Notes: a model not told the origin generated them from the letters alone. Shown: positions 16,215-22,153, counted from the stretch's first letter. The stretch: DNA of 23,288 nt from Treponema sp. UBA1793 (GCA_002314445.1 DCFX01000013.1:1-23288); one strand, 5' to 3'. A program made the numbers and translations.

Positions 16215-16757
16215 TTACAGCAATCCTGCTACGAATGTATCTACATCGTTCATTGCCGCAGTCGGCTCAAAACGGGCAACTACAGTTCCTTCCCGGTCAA
16301 CAACAAACTTCGTAAAGTTCCACTTTATATCAGGCTTATTTTTATAGTCCTTATCGGATTTTTTAAGCATTGTATCCATGACAAGAGCTTTCGGGCCTTT
16401 TCCGAACCCTTCAAATCCTTTCTGACTCTTCAGATAGGTGTACAGGGGAAGTTCGTGTTCTCCATTTACATCCGACTTTTTCATCTGCGGGAACTGGGTG
16501 TTATACTTAAGCGTACAGAACGCATGTATTTCCTCATCCGTACCCGGAGCCTGCCCTGCAAACTGATTGCTCGGAATGTCTATTATTTCGAGTCCTTTAT
16601 CGTGATACTTCTCATGCATCTCTTCCAGATCTTTGTACTGTGGAGTAAAACCGCATCCTGTTGCAGTGTTTACGATGAGGAGAACCTTTCCTTTATACTG
16701 TTCCAGAGGCACATCAGCACCTTTGCCGTCTTTTACTGTAAAATCATATATTGTCAT
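16215..16757 (-). CDS. Glutathione peroxidase homologue, Cys type (probably thioredoxin-dependent)
   Basis: A 180-residue GPx-family protein. The peroxidatic residue is Cys35 in NTATGCGFTPQY (a TGC codon, not a selenocysteine TGA). Gln65 in PSNQF and Trp136 in IKWNFTKF complete the catalytic set. A second cysteine, Cys81, stands where the resolving Cys of thioredoxin-dependent peroxidases is found, so the reductant is probably the thioredoxin encoded two genes downstream rather than glutathione. The start at 16757 is set by AAGGAG seven bases upstream and discards an eight-residue in-frame extension. It leads the gpx-trxB-trxA operon. A promoter with an embedded palindrome lies immediately upstream. 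Confidence 0.93.
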   Translation of the reverse strand: MTIYDFTVKDGKGADVPLEQYKGKVLLIVNTATGCGFTPQYKDLEEMHEKYHDKGLEIIDIPSNQFAGQAPGTDEEIHAFCTLKYNTQFPQMKKSDVNGEHELPLYTYLKSQKGFEGFGKGPKALVMDTMLKKSDKDYKNKPDIKWNFTKFVVDREGTVVARFEPTAAMNDVDTFVAGLL

Positions 16758-16770
16758 AATCACTCCTTTA

Positions 16771-16799
16771 TTATTGTACATAATTATATTGTGTTCAAT
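16771..16799. promoter_or_regulatory. Second AT-rich palindromic block in the gpx leader
   Basis: This stretch contains ATTGTACATAAT and ATATTGTG-TTCAAT, imperfect copies of the TTGTACA/ACAATT sequence found complete at 16812-16825. It could be a second operator for the same regulator. A TATAAT lies within it on the minus strand, so it may also form part of an alternative promoter. Confidence 0.4.
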
Positions 16800-16800
16800 C

Positions 16801-16828
16801 TTTATATACTAAATTGTACACAATTCAA
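16801..16828 (-). promoter_or_regulatory. gpx-trxB-trxA promoter with an OhrR-like operator in the spacer
   Basis: On the minus strand TTGAAT (16828-16823) and TATAAA (16806-16801) are 16 bases apart. Between and overlapping them lies AATTGT-AC-ACAATT (16812-16825), a perfect 6-bp inverted repeat resembling TACAATT/AATTGTA boxes of OhrR. A repressor bound there would block RNA polymerase. The ohrR gene three kilobases away has a related sequence. Confidence 0.5.
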
Positions 16829-16854
16829 TTCAAAAAGTCAAGGAAATACTTCCC

Positions 16855-16885
16855 AAAACAGGAGGCAGATACAAAACCTGCCCCC
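16855..16885 (-). terminator. Rho-independent terminator of the ferritin gene
   Basis: On the minus strand GGGGGCAG (16885-16878) pairs with CTGCCTCC (16868-16861), with one G-U pair and a nine-base loop, followed by TGTTTTG. It begins 25 bases after the ferritin stop and separates ferritin from the gpx operon. Confidence 0.6.
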
Positions 16886-16909
16886 ATGTATAAAACCGTT
16901 CACTTCACT

Positions 16910-17422
16910 TTACAGAACAAGTGATGGCGGCGCATATGCGCGGGCCTTAAGTTCGTTATCGAGCATATACAGGGCTTTCGGATCAGAACCGAAAAACTCG
17001 AACTTTTTAAGCAGATCATCGGCATTCTTTTCTTCTTCCCCCTGTTCCTTTACGAACCAGTCGAGAAACTGCATCGTGCGATAATCGTTCACTTTTACCG
17101 CTTCGGAATATATTTTATTGATAAGAGCCGTTATATACCGCTCGTGTTCAAGAGCGTATGTTACAGGTTCCTTGAGTGAAGCGTATTTTTTGTCAGATTT
17201 TGCAATGTCCTCAAGTGTAACATGCTCATTGTTGTTGAGCAGGTACTGATTCATAAGAAGCGCGTGACCGCGTTCTTCCTGATACTGTACCTTATACCAG
17301 TTGCCGAATCCGGCAAGTCCCTGTTCGTAATAATAATTTGAAAAATCCATGTAGAGATATTCCGAATACAATTCTTTATTTACCTGTGTATTGAGCAATT
17401 GTGCAACATTTTTATCAAGCAT
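16910..17422 (-). CDS. ftnA: Ferritin (non-haem iron storage)
   Basis: A 170-residue bacterial ferritin. It has the ferroxidase ligands along the four-helix bundle: ELYSEYLYMD at about 17-26 (Glu17), QEERGHA at about 49-55 (Glu and His), YALEHERYITALINKIYSEA at about 89-108, and FVKEQGEEEKNADDLLKKF (about 126-144). It oxidises Fe2+ and stores the iron inside a 24-mer. AGGAGG six bases before the ATG decides the start; the 23 residues upstream in frame are not ferritin-like. It has its own promoter and terminator. Placement beside peroxidase and thioredoxin genes fits protection against iron-driven oxidative damage. Confidence 0.95.
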   Translation of the reverse strand: MLDKNVAQLLNTQVNKELYSEYLYMDFSNYYYEQGLAGFGNWYKVQYQEERGHALLMNQYLLNNNEHVTLEDIAKSDKKYASLKEPVTYALEHERYITALINKIYSEAVKVNDYRTMQFLDWFVKEQGEEEKNADDLLKKFEFFGSDPKALYMLDNELKARAYAPPSLVL

Positions 17423-17441
17423 TTTCAGCCTCCTGATTTTA

Positions 17442-17455
17442 TTAGCATCAGCTAA
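17442..17455. promoter_or_regulatory. Palindrome at the ferritin transcription start region
   Basis: TTAGC-ATCA-GCTAA lies just downstream of the ferritin -10 and upstream of the Shine-Dalgarno sequence, where a repressor site would act. It does not match a Fur or PerR box. Confidence 0.35.
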
Positions 17456-17462
17456 CAATCTG

Positions 17463-17491
17463 AATATACTACTCCTACGGCCGGAAGTCAA
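17463..17491 (-). promoter_or_regulatory. Promoter of the ferritin gene
   Basis: TTGACT (17491-17486), 17 bases and TATATT (17468-17463) on the minus strand, about 40 bases upstream of the ATG. Confidence 0.65.
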
Positions 17492-18063
17492 ATTAAAGCT
17501 TTATTTTTTGCGCTTCACTGCCCGGCCACAGCATTCAAATCTTTCCGAATGTTTTCCTGTTGTAAGGTATAACACATACAATCAGATCTTTCAGGTTTTA
17601 TAAAAATCAGACATCCAGAATTCAACACTATACTCCCAACAAGCTATTTGATGTGATTTCTTCAGTGGATAAATCTGTCAGTTGAAATGATATATATATA
17701 TATATATATTCCGCGTATTTACGACAGCTACAGAATTGAAATATTTTCAATTCCCAAAAAATGTATACTTTTTTCCAGCCGTGATTGTTATTACAACCTT
17801 TGTTGAATAGTTGTTTCAGAACACTTACTATTGTTCTCTTCGTCTTTCTACGTAGTACATATCCATACAGCTATTTATAGAAACGTTGTTGTGGTATTCC
17901 AGAAAAGACAGACTAAAAAAAGAATTGAGGGGGAGAACTTATAACAATCCCCTCAATTCCTTTGTCTTTGCGTACAATACTCTATAGAAACAGTAGTATA
18001 ATTTTAGCACTATAAACTACTTTTACTCCTGTATTGAATTTTCAATACCGTGCGGAGTCATTC
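17492..18063. other. Non-coding interval with (AT)10 tract and hairpins
   Basis: I see no convincing gene in these 572 bases. A perfect (AT)10 dinucleotide tract occupies 17690-17709. A 9-bp palindrome with a three-base loop is at 17733-17753 (GAATTGAAA/TTTCAATTC), and the lipoprotein terminator is at 17915-17959. Sequence is AT-rich relative to neighbours. A small RNA or an eroded gene cannot be excluded. Confidence 0.5.
17915..17959 (-). terminator. Rho-independent terminator downstream of the small lipoprotein gene
   Basis: An 11-bp perfect stem (GAATTGAGGGG at 17922-17932 with 17949-17959) and a 16-base loop, followed on the minus strand by seven T (17921-17915). It lies about 105 bases after the lipoprotein stop. 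Confidence 0.75.
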
Positions 18064-18429
18064 TTATTGTTTAGTAAATGATGTTCCATCAATTTCCATC
18101 GTCGTAGAACCGGTTATAGAGCCACTCGCGACGGAACTACCTGAAGTCATAGAAACCGTAGTACCAGAAACTGTATAAGTACCACTAACAGAGGGCAAAG
18201 TAATGCCCGACATAGACACTGTTTCTGTAAATCCTGTTGTACCATCAAAGGTAAGAGAGACTGTCGCAGTCACACCATTAGTGGTTAAACTTCCAGTCCA
18301 TGTACCGGCTATAGATGCCGCTGTATATGAAGAGGGTTCGTCAGAAGAAGGCTGAGTACATGAAGCAAATGCCCAACTAAGAGCAAGAAGTCCGCCTAAT
18401 ACCAGAAATAATTTTCCCTTGTTTTTCAT
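18064..18429 (-). CDS. Small Ser/Thr/Gly-rich lipoprotein
   Basis: A 121-residue lipoprotein. It has a lysine-rich start, a hydrophobic core and the lipobox AFASC, giving acylation at about Cys24. After a short linker (QPSSDEPSS) comes GTWTGSLTTNGVTATVSLTF, then TETVSMSG and SGTYTVSGTTVSM: alternating beta-strand sequence as in small lipocalin-like or beta-barrel lipoproteins of treponemes. The function is not known; a ligand-binding or surface-display role is only an inference. AAGGAG seven to eight bases before the ATG. It has its own terminator downstream. About 170 bases upstream to the gpmA stop hold nothing I recognise. Confidence 0.8.
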   Translation of the reverse strand: MKNKGKLFLVLGGLLALSWAFASCTQPSSDEPSSYTAASIAGTWTGSLTTNGVTATVSLTFDGTTGFTETVSMSGITLPSVSGTYTVSGTTVSMTSGSSVASGSITGSTTMEIDGTSFTKQ

Positions 18430-18600
18430 AAATATTCTCCTTTTTCATAGCTTTTGCTAAATGAAATTTAAATAAGATTATCACAAAACATAAAGAGAGT
18501 ATATACTTAAGAGCATTTATATTTTTTTTAGTTTTATACCCATCAAATTGCAAATCTCCGTAGAGTGTATACATGGCTATAATATCAACAGTACAGAAAA

Positions 18601-19353
18601 TTAAACAGTGTGGTTCGCACTTCCCTGCCCTGCGACCGCATTCATCTTCTGCTGAATAAGTTCCTGATTCCCCAGATATGCTTTTTTCAGCACTTTGCCA
18701 TTGTCGTCAAATTCGTATACAAGGGGAACGCCTGTAGGTATGTTAACCGTGAGAATTTTACTGCTGGAAAGATGTTCAAAATACTGAATCAGTGCGCGGA
18801 TAGAATTTCCGTGGGCGGTGAGAAGAACGCGTTTTCCCGCTTTCATATCTTTCAGAACGTTTTCTTCATAGTAAGGGATAACACGTGCAATCGTATCTTT
18901 CAGGCTTTCGCCAAGCGGTAACAGTTTTTTATCTTCATTCCGATACTGTTCCTGCAGTGCCGGATTACGTTTATCAGTTGCATCAAGCAGCGGAGGAGCA
19001 ACATCATACGACCTCCTCCATATCTTCACCTGCTCTTCGCCATATTTTGCGGCAGTCTCAGCTTTGTTCAGCCCCTGCAGCGCGCCGTAATGGCGCTCGT
19101 TCAGTTTCCATGATTTTATTACAGGCAGCCACACCCTGTCCATTTCTTCAAGCACATAATCAAGTGTGTGAACGGCCCTTTTCAGGAAAGATGTATAACA
19201 GATGTCAAAATCATACCCGTTTTCCTTCAGCACGATTCCGGCATCCCTTGCTTCAGTTTTCCCTTTTTCTGAAAGGTCCACATCTGTCCAGCCGGTAAAC
19301 AGATTCTCCTTATTCCATACGCTTTCACCATGACGCAGCAGAACCAGTCTCAT
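18601..19353 (-). CDS. gpmA: 2,3-bisphosphoglycerate-dependent phosphoglycerate mutase
   Basis: A 250-residue dPGM of glycolysis, interconverting 3- and 2-phosphoglycerate via a phospho-histidine. LRHGESVWNKENLFTGWTDVDLSEKG at the N-terminus contains the catalytic His8. ERHYGALQGLNKAETAAKYGE (about 86-106) and the second catalytic His in TAHGNSIRAL (about 180-189) follow. Length is exactly typical. AGGAGG five bases before the ATG belongs to the 3' end of a duplicated leader module (19361-19533), so the repeat supplies this gene's ribosome binding site. Promoter at 19564-19592. Confidence 0.96.
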   Translation of the reverse strand: MRLVLLRHGESVWNKENLFTGWTDVDLSEKGKTEARDAGIVLKENGYDFDICYTSFLKRAVHTLDYVLEEMDRVWLPVIKSWKLNERHYGALQGLNKAETAAKYGEEQVKIWRRSYDVAPPLLDATDKRNPALQEQYRNEDKKLLPLGESLKDTIARVIPYYEENVLKDMKAGKRVLLTAHGNSIRALIQYFEHLSSSKILTVNIPTGVPLVYEFDDNGKVLKKAYLGNQELIQQKMNAVAGQGSANHTV

Positions 19354-19360
19354 AACAGCC

Positions 19361-19423
19361 TCCTATAAAAACTCCGCGTTAGCGGTGCGCCAGGATGGTG
19401 CAGACTGCAGTTTACGCTAAGCG
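19361..19423 (-). repeat. Leader repeat copy 1 (gpmA-proximal): hairpin, U-tract and Shine-Dalgarno
   Basis: This 63-base segment matches 19471-19533 at 60 positions, 110 bases apart. Read on the minus strand it can fold as an outer stem (TTAGCG with CGCTAA plus CCGC with GCGG around a bulged C) and an inner stem (GCACC/GGCGC with an A-C mismatch). GTTTTT and then AGGAGG follow, which serve gpmA. Confidence 0.75.
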
Positions 19424-19467
19424 GAAACTGCCTGTGATACAAAGTACACGGACGTACTTTGTATCAT
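19417..19467 (-). CDS. 16-codon mini-ORF in the gpmA leader
   Basis: The upstream repeat copy ends in AGGAGGA directly followed by ATG (19467), opening a frame MIQSTSVYFVSQAVSA that stops (TAG) inside the proximal copy. It spans the 13-bp inverted repeat between the copies. The Shine-Dalgarno spacing is short (one to two bases after AGGAGG), so translation may be inefficient. It could be a leader peptide whose translation changes the folding of the downstream hairpin, or a chance product of the duplication. Confidence 0.35.
   Translation of the reverse strand: MIQSTSVYFVSQAVSA
19435..19466. repeat. 13-bp perfect inverted repeat between the two leader copies
   Basis: TGATACAAAGTAC (19435-19447) and GTACTTTGTATCA (19454-19466) around ACGGAC. 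It would form a stable hairpin in the gpmA leader RNA, within the mini-ORF. Confidence 0.75.
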
Positions 19468-19470
19468 TCC

Positions 19471-19533
19471 TCCTGTAAAAACTCCGCGTTAGCGGTGCGC
19501 CAGGATGGCGCAGACTGCAGATTACGCTAAGCG
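19471..19533 (-). repeat. Leader repeat copy 2 (promoter-proximal)
   Basis: Near-identical to 19361-19423, differing at three positions. On the minus strand the structure is better here: CCGCG and TTAGCG (with a bulged C) pair with CGCTAA and CGCGG, enclosing a perfect GCGCC-ATCCT-GGCGC hairpin. A GTTTTT tract and AGGAGG follow. Confidence 0.75.
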
Positions 19534-19563
19534 CGGAACGAGTTAGCATAATCTAACCAAATC

Positions 19564-19592
19564 ATAGTATCCACCCATCCGGCACTTGTCAA
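19564..19592 (-). promoter_or_regulatory. gpmA promoter
   Basis: Perfect TTGACA (19592-19587), 17 bases, TACTAT (19569-19564) on the minus strand. The predicted start falls beside GTTAG-CATAAT-CTAAC (19542-19557), giving a leader of about 200 bases that contains both repeat copies. Confidence 0.65.
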
Positions 19593-19647
19593 CAGGATTC
19601 AGTATGACGCGCATTGCAGCGGCTGTCTATCGAAACGGGAAAAGCTG

Positions 19648-19992
19648 CTACTTTATTGCGTCAAGGCCGCGCTCTTTTGTTCTTATGCGGATGGCATCGC
19701 AGACGTCAGTAATAAAAATCTTTCCGTCGCCCACACTGCCCGTGCAGGCACCTTCGGTTATTTTAGAAACGATGTTTTCAACTTCGTCGTCAGCAACAAC
19801 TATCTCAAGCTTGATTTTCGGAAGAAAATTATAATCAACTTCCGTTCCCCGTATAAATTCTTTCCATCCCTTCTGTTTGCCGAATCCCATAACCTGACAA
19901 ACAGAGAGTCCATTGAGATTAAGCTGATCAAGCAGGCCCTTTATGTCGTCAAGCTTTTCCGGCCTGATATATGCTTCAATTTTCTTCATCAT
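19648..19992 (-). CDS. glnK: P-II nitrogen regulatory protein (GlnK/GlnB type)
   Basis: A 114-residue P-II signal protein (113 from the second of two adjacent ATGs). It binds ATP/ADP and 2-oxoglutarate and blocks AmtB when nitrogen is plentiful. The C-terminal signature TGSVGDGKIFITDV (about 85-98) and the start MKKIEAYIRPEKLDDIK are standard. The T-loop reads RGTEVDYNFLPK, with Val where enterobacterial proteins have the uridylylated Tyr51, so uridylylation at that site is not expected; a Tyr two residues on is not the usual target. AGGAG precedes the first ATG at nine bases. The gene follows amtB by 20 bases, the common ammonium-uptake pair. Confidence 0.93.
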   Translation of the reverse strand: MMKKIEAYIRPEKLDDIKGLLDQLNLNGLSVCQVMGFGKQKGWKEFIRGTEVDYNFLPKIKLEIVVADDEVENIVSKITEGACTGSVGDGKIFITDVCDAIRIRTKERGLDAIK

Positions 19993-20012
19993 AGTGCCAC
20001 ACTCCTGTAATT

Positions 20013-21257
20013 TTAATCCATGCCGTTGAACGCAGGATAAGCCATTTCACCATGTTCAGACTTATCCAGCCCGATACTTTCATCCTTCGGCGAAACTTTT
20101 ATTCCCTTCGTAACAAGCATTGTAATACCGTATGCAATCAGCGTACCGAAGACTGCAAAACAGATTGTAATTCCGATTGCTGCAAGCTGCCGGACAAAAA
20201 GCCGGTAATCGCCGAAAACAAGGCCGTTCCATGATGCGGCAGGATTAATTGCCTTCTGCGTGAATATGCCTGTTGCAATGCCGCCCCATATACCGCCGAC
20301 ACCGTGACATCCGAATACATCAAGCGCATCATCATAGCCGAACTTCGGTTTTACAACGGTAATAAAGAAGTAACATATAGGACTTACAAGAGCACCTATG
20401 ACAATCGATGCCCAAATCGGGACGAACCCGGCACCCGGCGTAATTGACACGAGTCCGATGACAAGACCTGTAGAAGCTCCCACGAGCGTCGGCTTTCCGT
20501 TTTTAACAACTTCAATGAGAAGCCAGGAAATCATAGCTGCAGCCGCTGCAGTATTTGTTGTCATAAAAGCATGGGCCGCAAGCGCGTTTGCCCCAAGTGC
20601 GCTGCCCGCATTAAAGCCGAACCAGCCGAACCAGAGGAGTGACGCTCCCAGAAAAACGAATGGTACATTGTGCGGATGATAGGTCGTTTTACCGTAATTC
20701 TTCCGCCTGCCCAGCAGGATTGCCAGAACAAGGGCAGAAACGCCTGAACTGATATGTACTACGTCGCCGCCTGCAAAGTCCACCGCTCCGAGCTTAAACA
20801 GAAGTCCGCCGCCCCACACCATATGCGCCATCGGATAATATACGATGATAGACCATAACGTTGTAAAAATCACAAGTGAGCTGAACTTCATCCGTTCTGC
20901 GATTGCGCCGGTAATGAGCGCAGGAGTGATAATTGCAAACATCATCTGGAAAATGGCAAAAATCAACGTGTTGGGATACGCAAGAGTCGTATCGTGAAGC
21001 GTATCAAAAGAAAGGCAGAACCAGCCCAAATCGCCGATAATTCCGCCCTTTCCGCCGTGAAATGAAAGCGAAAAGCCGATTAAGACCCACAACAGAGATG
21101 CAATTCCCATCAGAATGACAGACGACATAATCGTGTTGATGATGTTTTTTCGTTTTACAAGTCCGCCGTAAAAAAAGGCAAGCCCCGGTGTCATAATCAG
21201 GACAAGAGCCGACGACATCAGCATCCAGGCAGCATCGCCGGAATTCAGTGAGACCAT
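20013..21257 (-). CDS. amtB: Ammonium transporter
   Basis: A 414-residue Amt/MEP/Rh-family ammonium channel with about 11 membrane segments. Early landmarks are MTPGLAFFYGGLVKRKN and the twin pore histidines in VVHISSGVSALV and DVFGCHGVGGIWGG. The acidic residue of the ammonium site precedes the first His (LGAVDFAGGDVVH). The ATG at 21257 is chosen for its GGGGG ribosome binding site seven bases upstream; the 18-residue in-frame extension is not Amt-like. There is no separate signal peptide. It is transcribed with the downstream P-II gene. The leader contains a strong intrinsic terminator, so expression may be attenuated. Confidence 0.95.
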   Translation of the reverse strand: MVSLNSGDAAWMLMSSALVLIMTPGLAFFYGGLVKRKNIINTIMSSVILMGIASLLWVLIGFSLSFHGGKGGIIGDLGWFCLSFDTLHDTTLAYPNTLIFAIFQMMFAIITPALITGAIAERMKFSSLVIFTTLWSIIVYYPMAHMVWGGGLLFKLGAVDFAGGDVVHISSGVSALVLAILLGRRKNYGKTTYHPHNVPFVFLGASLLWFGWFGFNAGSALGANALAAHAFMTTNTAAAAAMISWLLIEVVKNGKPTLVGASTGLVIGLVSITPGAGFVPIWASIVIGALVSPICYFFITVVKPKFGYDDALDVFGCHGVGGIWGGIATGIFTQKAINPAASWNGLVFGDYRLFVRQLAAIGITICFAVFGTLIAYGITMLVTKGIKVSPKDESIGLDKSEHGEMAYPAFNGMD

Positions 21258-21309
21258 TTTGTAACCCCCAGAATACAGTTTTACTAATACAAAGTCAGAA
21301 CCTGCAGAC

Positions 21310-21354
21310 AAAAAAGGGCTGTGGGCATACGTATATCACGTGTGCCCACAGCCC
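21310..21354 (-). terminator. Intrinsic terminator hairpin inside the amtB leader
   Basis: A 17-bp stem (21316-21332 with 21338-21354, one T-G pair, arms beginning GGGCTGTGGGCA) and a five-base loop. On the minus strand six T follow (21315-21310). It lies between the predicted promoter and the amtB ATG, 53 bases upstream of the ATG. The flanking GCAGACA (RNA from 21367-21361) and TGTCTGC (21310-21304) could also pair and clamp the whole element. Confidence 0.75.
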
Positions 21355-21382
21355 CATTGCTGTCTGCATATAAAATAACAGA

Positions 21383-21400
21383 CAGTATGCTAACATACTG
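21383..21400. promoter_or_regulatory. Palindrome covering the amtB -10 region
   Basis: CAGTATG-CTAA-CATACTG, 7-bp arms, covers the predicted -10 (21387-21392). The form GTA-N8-TAC equals the NtcA consensus, but NtcA is cyanobacterial and acts upstream of the -10, so a different nitrogen regulator or repressor is more likely. Confidence 0.5.
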
Positions 21401-21416
21401 CCCCTGAATCTGTCAA
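21387..21416 (-). promoter_or_regulatory. amtB promoter
   Basis: Perfect TTGACA (21416-21411), 18 bases, TAGCAT (21392-21387) on the minus strand. The predicted start near 21380 gives a leader of about 120 bases that includes the terminator hairpin. Confidence 0.6.
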
Positions 21417-21501
21417 TATAAACAGCCGCCGCACTGCACGGATGGACGCAGAACGCTTCCGTCCGCAAAATAACAGACTTTCGTGATTTTTTTTACTGCA
21501 T

Positions 21502-21510
21502 TGTTATACT
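21502..21510 (+). promoter_or_regulatory. Extended -10 of the lipocalin gene
   Basis: TG-T-TATACT is an extended -10, with a second TATACT directly after it at 21511-21516. Only a T-rich stretch occupies the -35 position. The predicted start is close to the hairpin at 21515. Confidence 0.4.
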
Positions 21511-21514
21511 TATA

Positions 21515-21547
21515 CTGTCAGGCGGATAAAAAACCTGACAGCTCAGG
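21515..21547 (+). promoter_or_regulatory. Alternative hairpins next to the lipocalin ribosome binding site
   Basis: CTGTCAGG (21515-21522) pairs exactly with CCTGACAG (21534-21541). The CCTGA of the second arm can instead pair with TCAGG (21543-21547), which overlaps the AGGAGG ribosome binding site (21545-21550). The two pairings exclude each other, as in translational switches. Confidence 0.4.
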
Positions 21548-21554
21548 AGGCAGT

Positions 21555-22100
21555 ATGAAAAACAGTTTTAAGACACGTTATCCGGTACTGTTGTTTTCCG
21601 CAGTCTGTATATTCTTTTTATTTTCCGGATGTGCAACAATTCCTAAAGGAGTTTCTGCAGTAGACAGACTTGACAAGGCACGATACCTCGGAAAATGGTA
21701 TGAAATAGCGCGGTTCGATTTTTCATTTGAAAAAAATCTGAACAATACGACAGCAGAATATACGCTCCGCAAAGACGGCTATATCACTGTTCTCAATAAA
21801 GGATACAACTACAGGAAAAACAAATGGGAATCGGCACAGGGTAAGGCCCGTTTCAAAGGTTCTGACACAGTCGGCGAACTTGAAGTATCGTTTTTCGGGC
21901 CGTTTTACGGAGGATACAATATTATAGCACTTGATCCCGATTACAAATACGCACTCATTGCCGGCAGCAGTACAAAATATCTCTGGATTCTGGCAAGAGA
22001 GAAAACAATTCCCGACGCAATAAAACAAAGCTATCTCTCTATTGCAGAATCAGCAGGATACGACACAGGAAAATTAATCTGGGTTGAACACAATCAGTAA
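21555..22100 (+). CDS. blc: Outer-membrane-type lipocalin lipoprotein (Blc-like)
   Basis: A 181-residue bacterial lipocalin. The signal peptide ends in the lipobox FSGC (Cys at about 26), so it is membrane-anchored. The lipocalin signature follows: LDKARYLGKWYEIARFDFSFEKNLNNTTAEYTL (GKWYE motif, about 46-78). The second conserved region is GKARFKGSDTVGELEVSFFGPFYGGYNIIALDPDYKYALIAGSSTKYLWILAR. Such proteins bind fatty acids or lysophospholipids in envelope maintenance. The in-frame segment from 21483 is not coding: AGGAGG five bases before the ATG at 21555 fixes the start. It is divergent from amtB and on the same strand as the glycosidase-type lipoprotein. Confidence 0.92.
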   Translation: MKNSFKTRYPVLLFSAVCIFFLFSGCATIPKGVSAVDRLDKARYLGKWYEIARFDFSFEKNLNNTTAEYTLRKDGYITVLNKGYNYRKNKWESAQGKARFKGSDTVGELEVSFFGPFYGGYNIIALDPDYKYALIAGSSTKYLWILAREKTIPDAIKQSYLSIAESAGYDTGKLIWVEHNQ

Positions 22101-22102
22101 AT

Positions 22103-22128
22103 CACTTCTGAGACAGTCTCCGGAAGTG
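22103..22128. terminator. Hairpin after the lipocalin gene
   Basis: CACTTC (22103-22108) and GAAGTG (22123-22128) enclose GAGAC/GTCTC. It begins two bases after the lipocalin stop. No U-tract follows, so it is a weak terminator candidate or an mRNA 3' end. Confidence 0.4.
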
Positions 22129-22153
22129 CTGAAACTCAGCTTTAATGCATCGA

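Noticed and set aside
16645..16660. Possible selenocysteine at the GPx active site
   Set aside because: The codon is TGC (Cys35), not TGA, so no recoding is needed.
16173..17084. 303-residue plus-strand frame opposite gpx and ferritin
   Set aside because: Antisense to two clearly conserved genes and to their intergenic control region; composition is Phe/Cys/Tyr-rich noise.
19361..19533. Direct repeats considered as a CRISPR array
   Set aside because: Only two units of about 63 bases, spacing of 47 bases containing a perfect palindrome, no cas genes, and the unit ends in a gene's ribosome binding site.
21383..21400. NtcA-binding site (GTA-N8-TAC) at amtB
   Set aside because: NtcA is a cyanobacterial activator bound about 40 bases upstream of starts; here the sequence covers the -10. 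Kept only as an unspecified palindrome.
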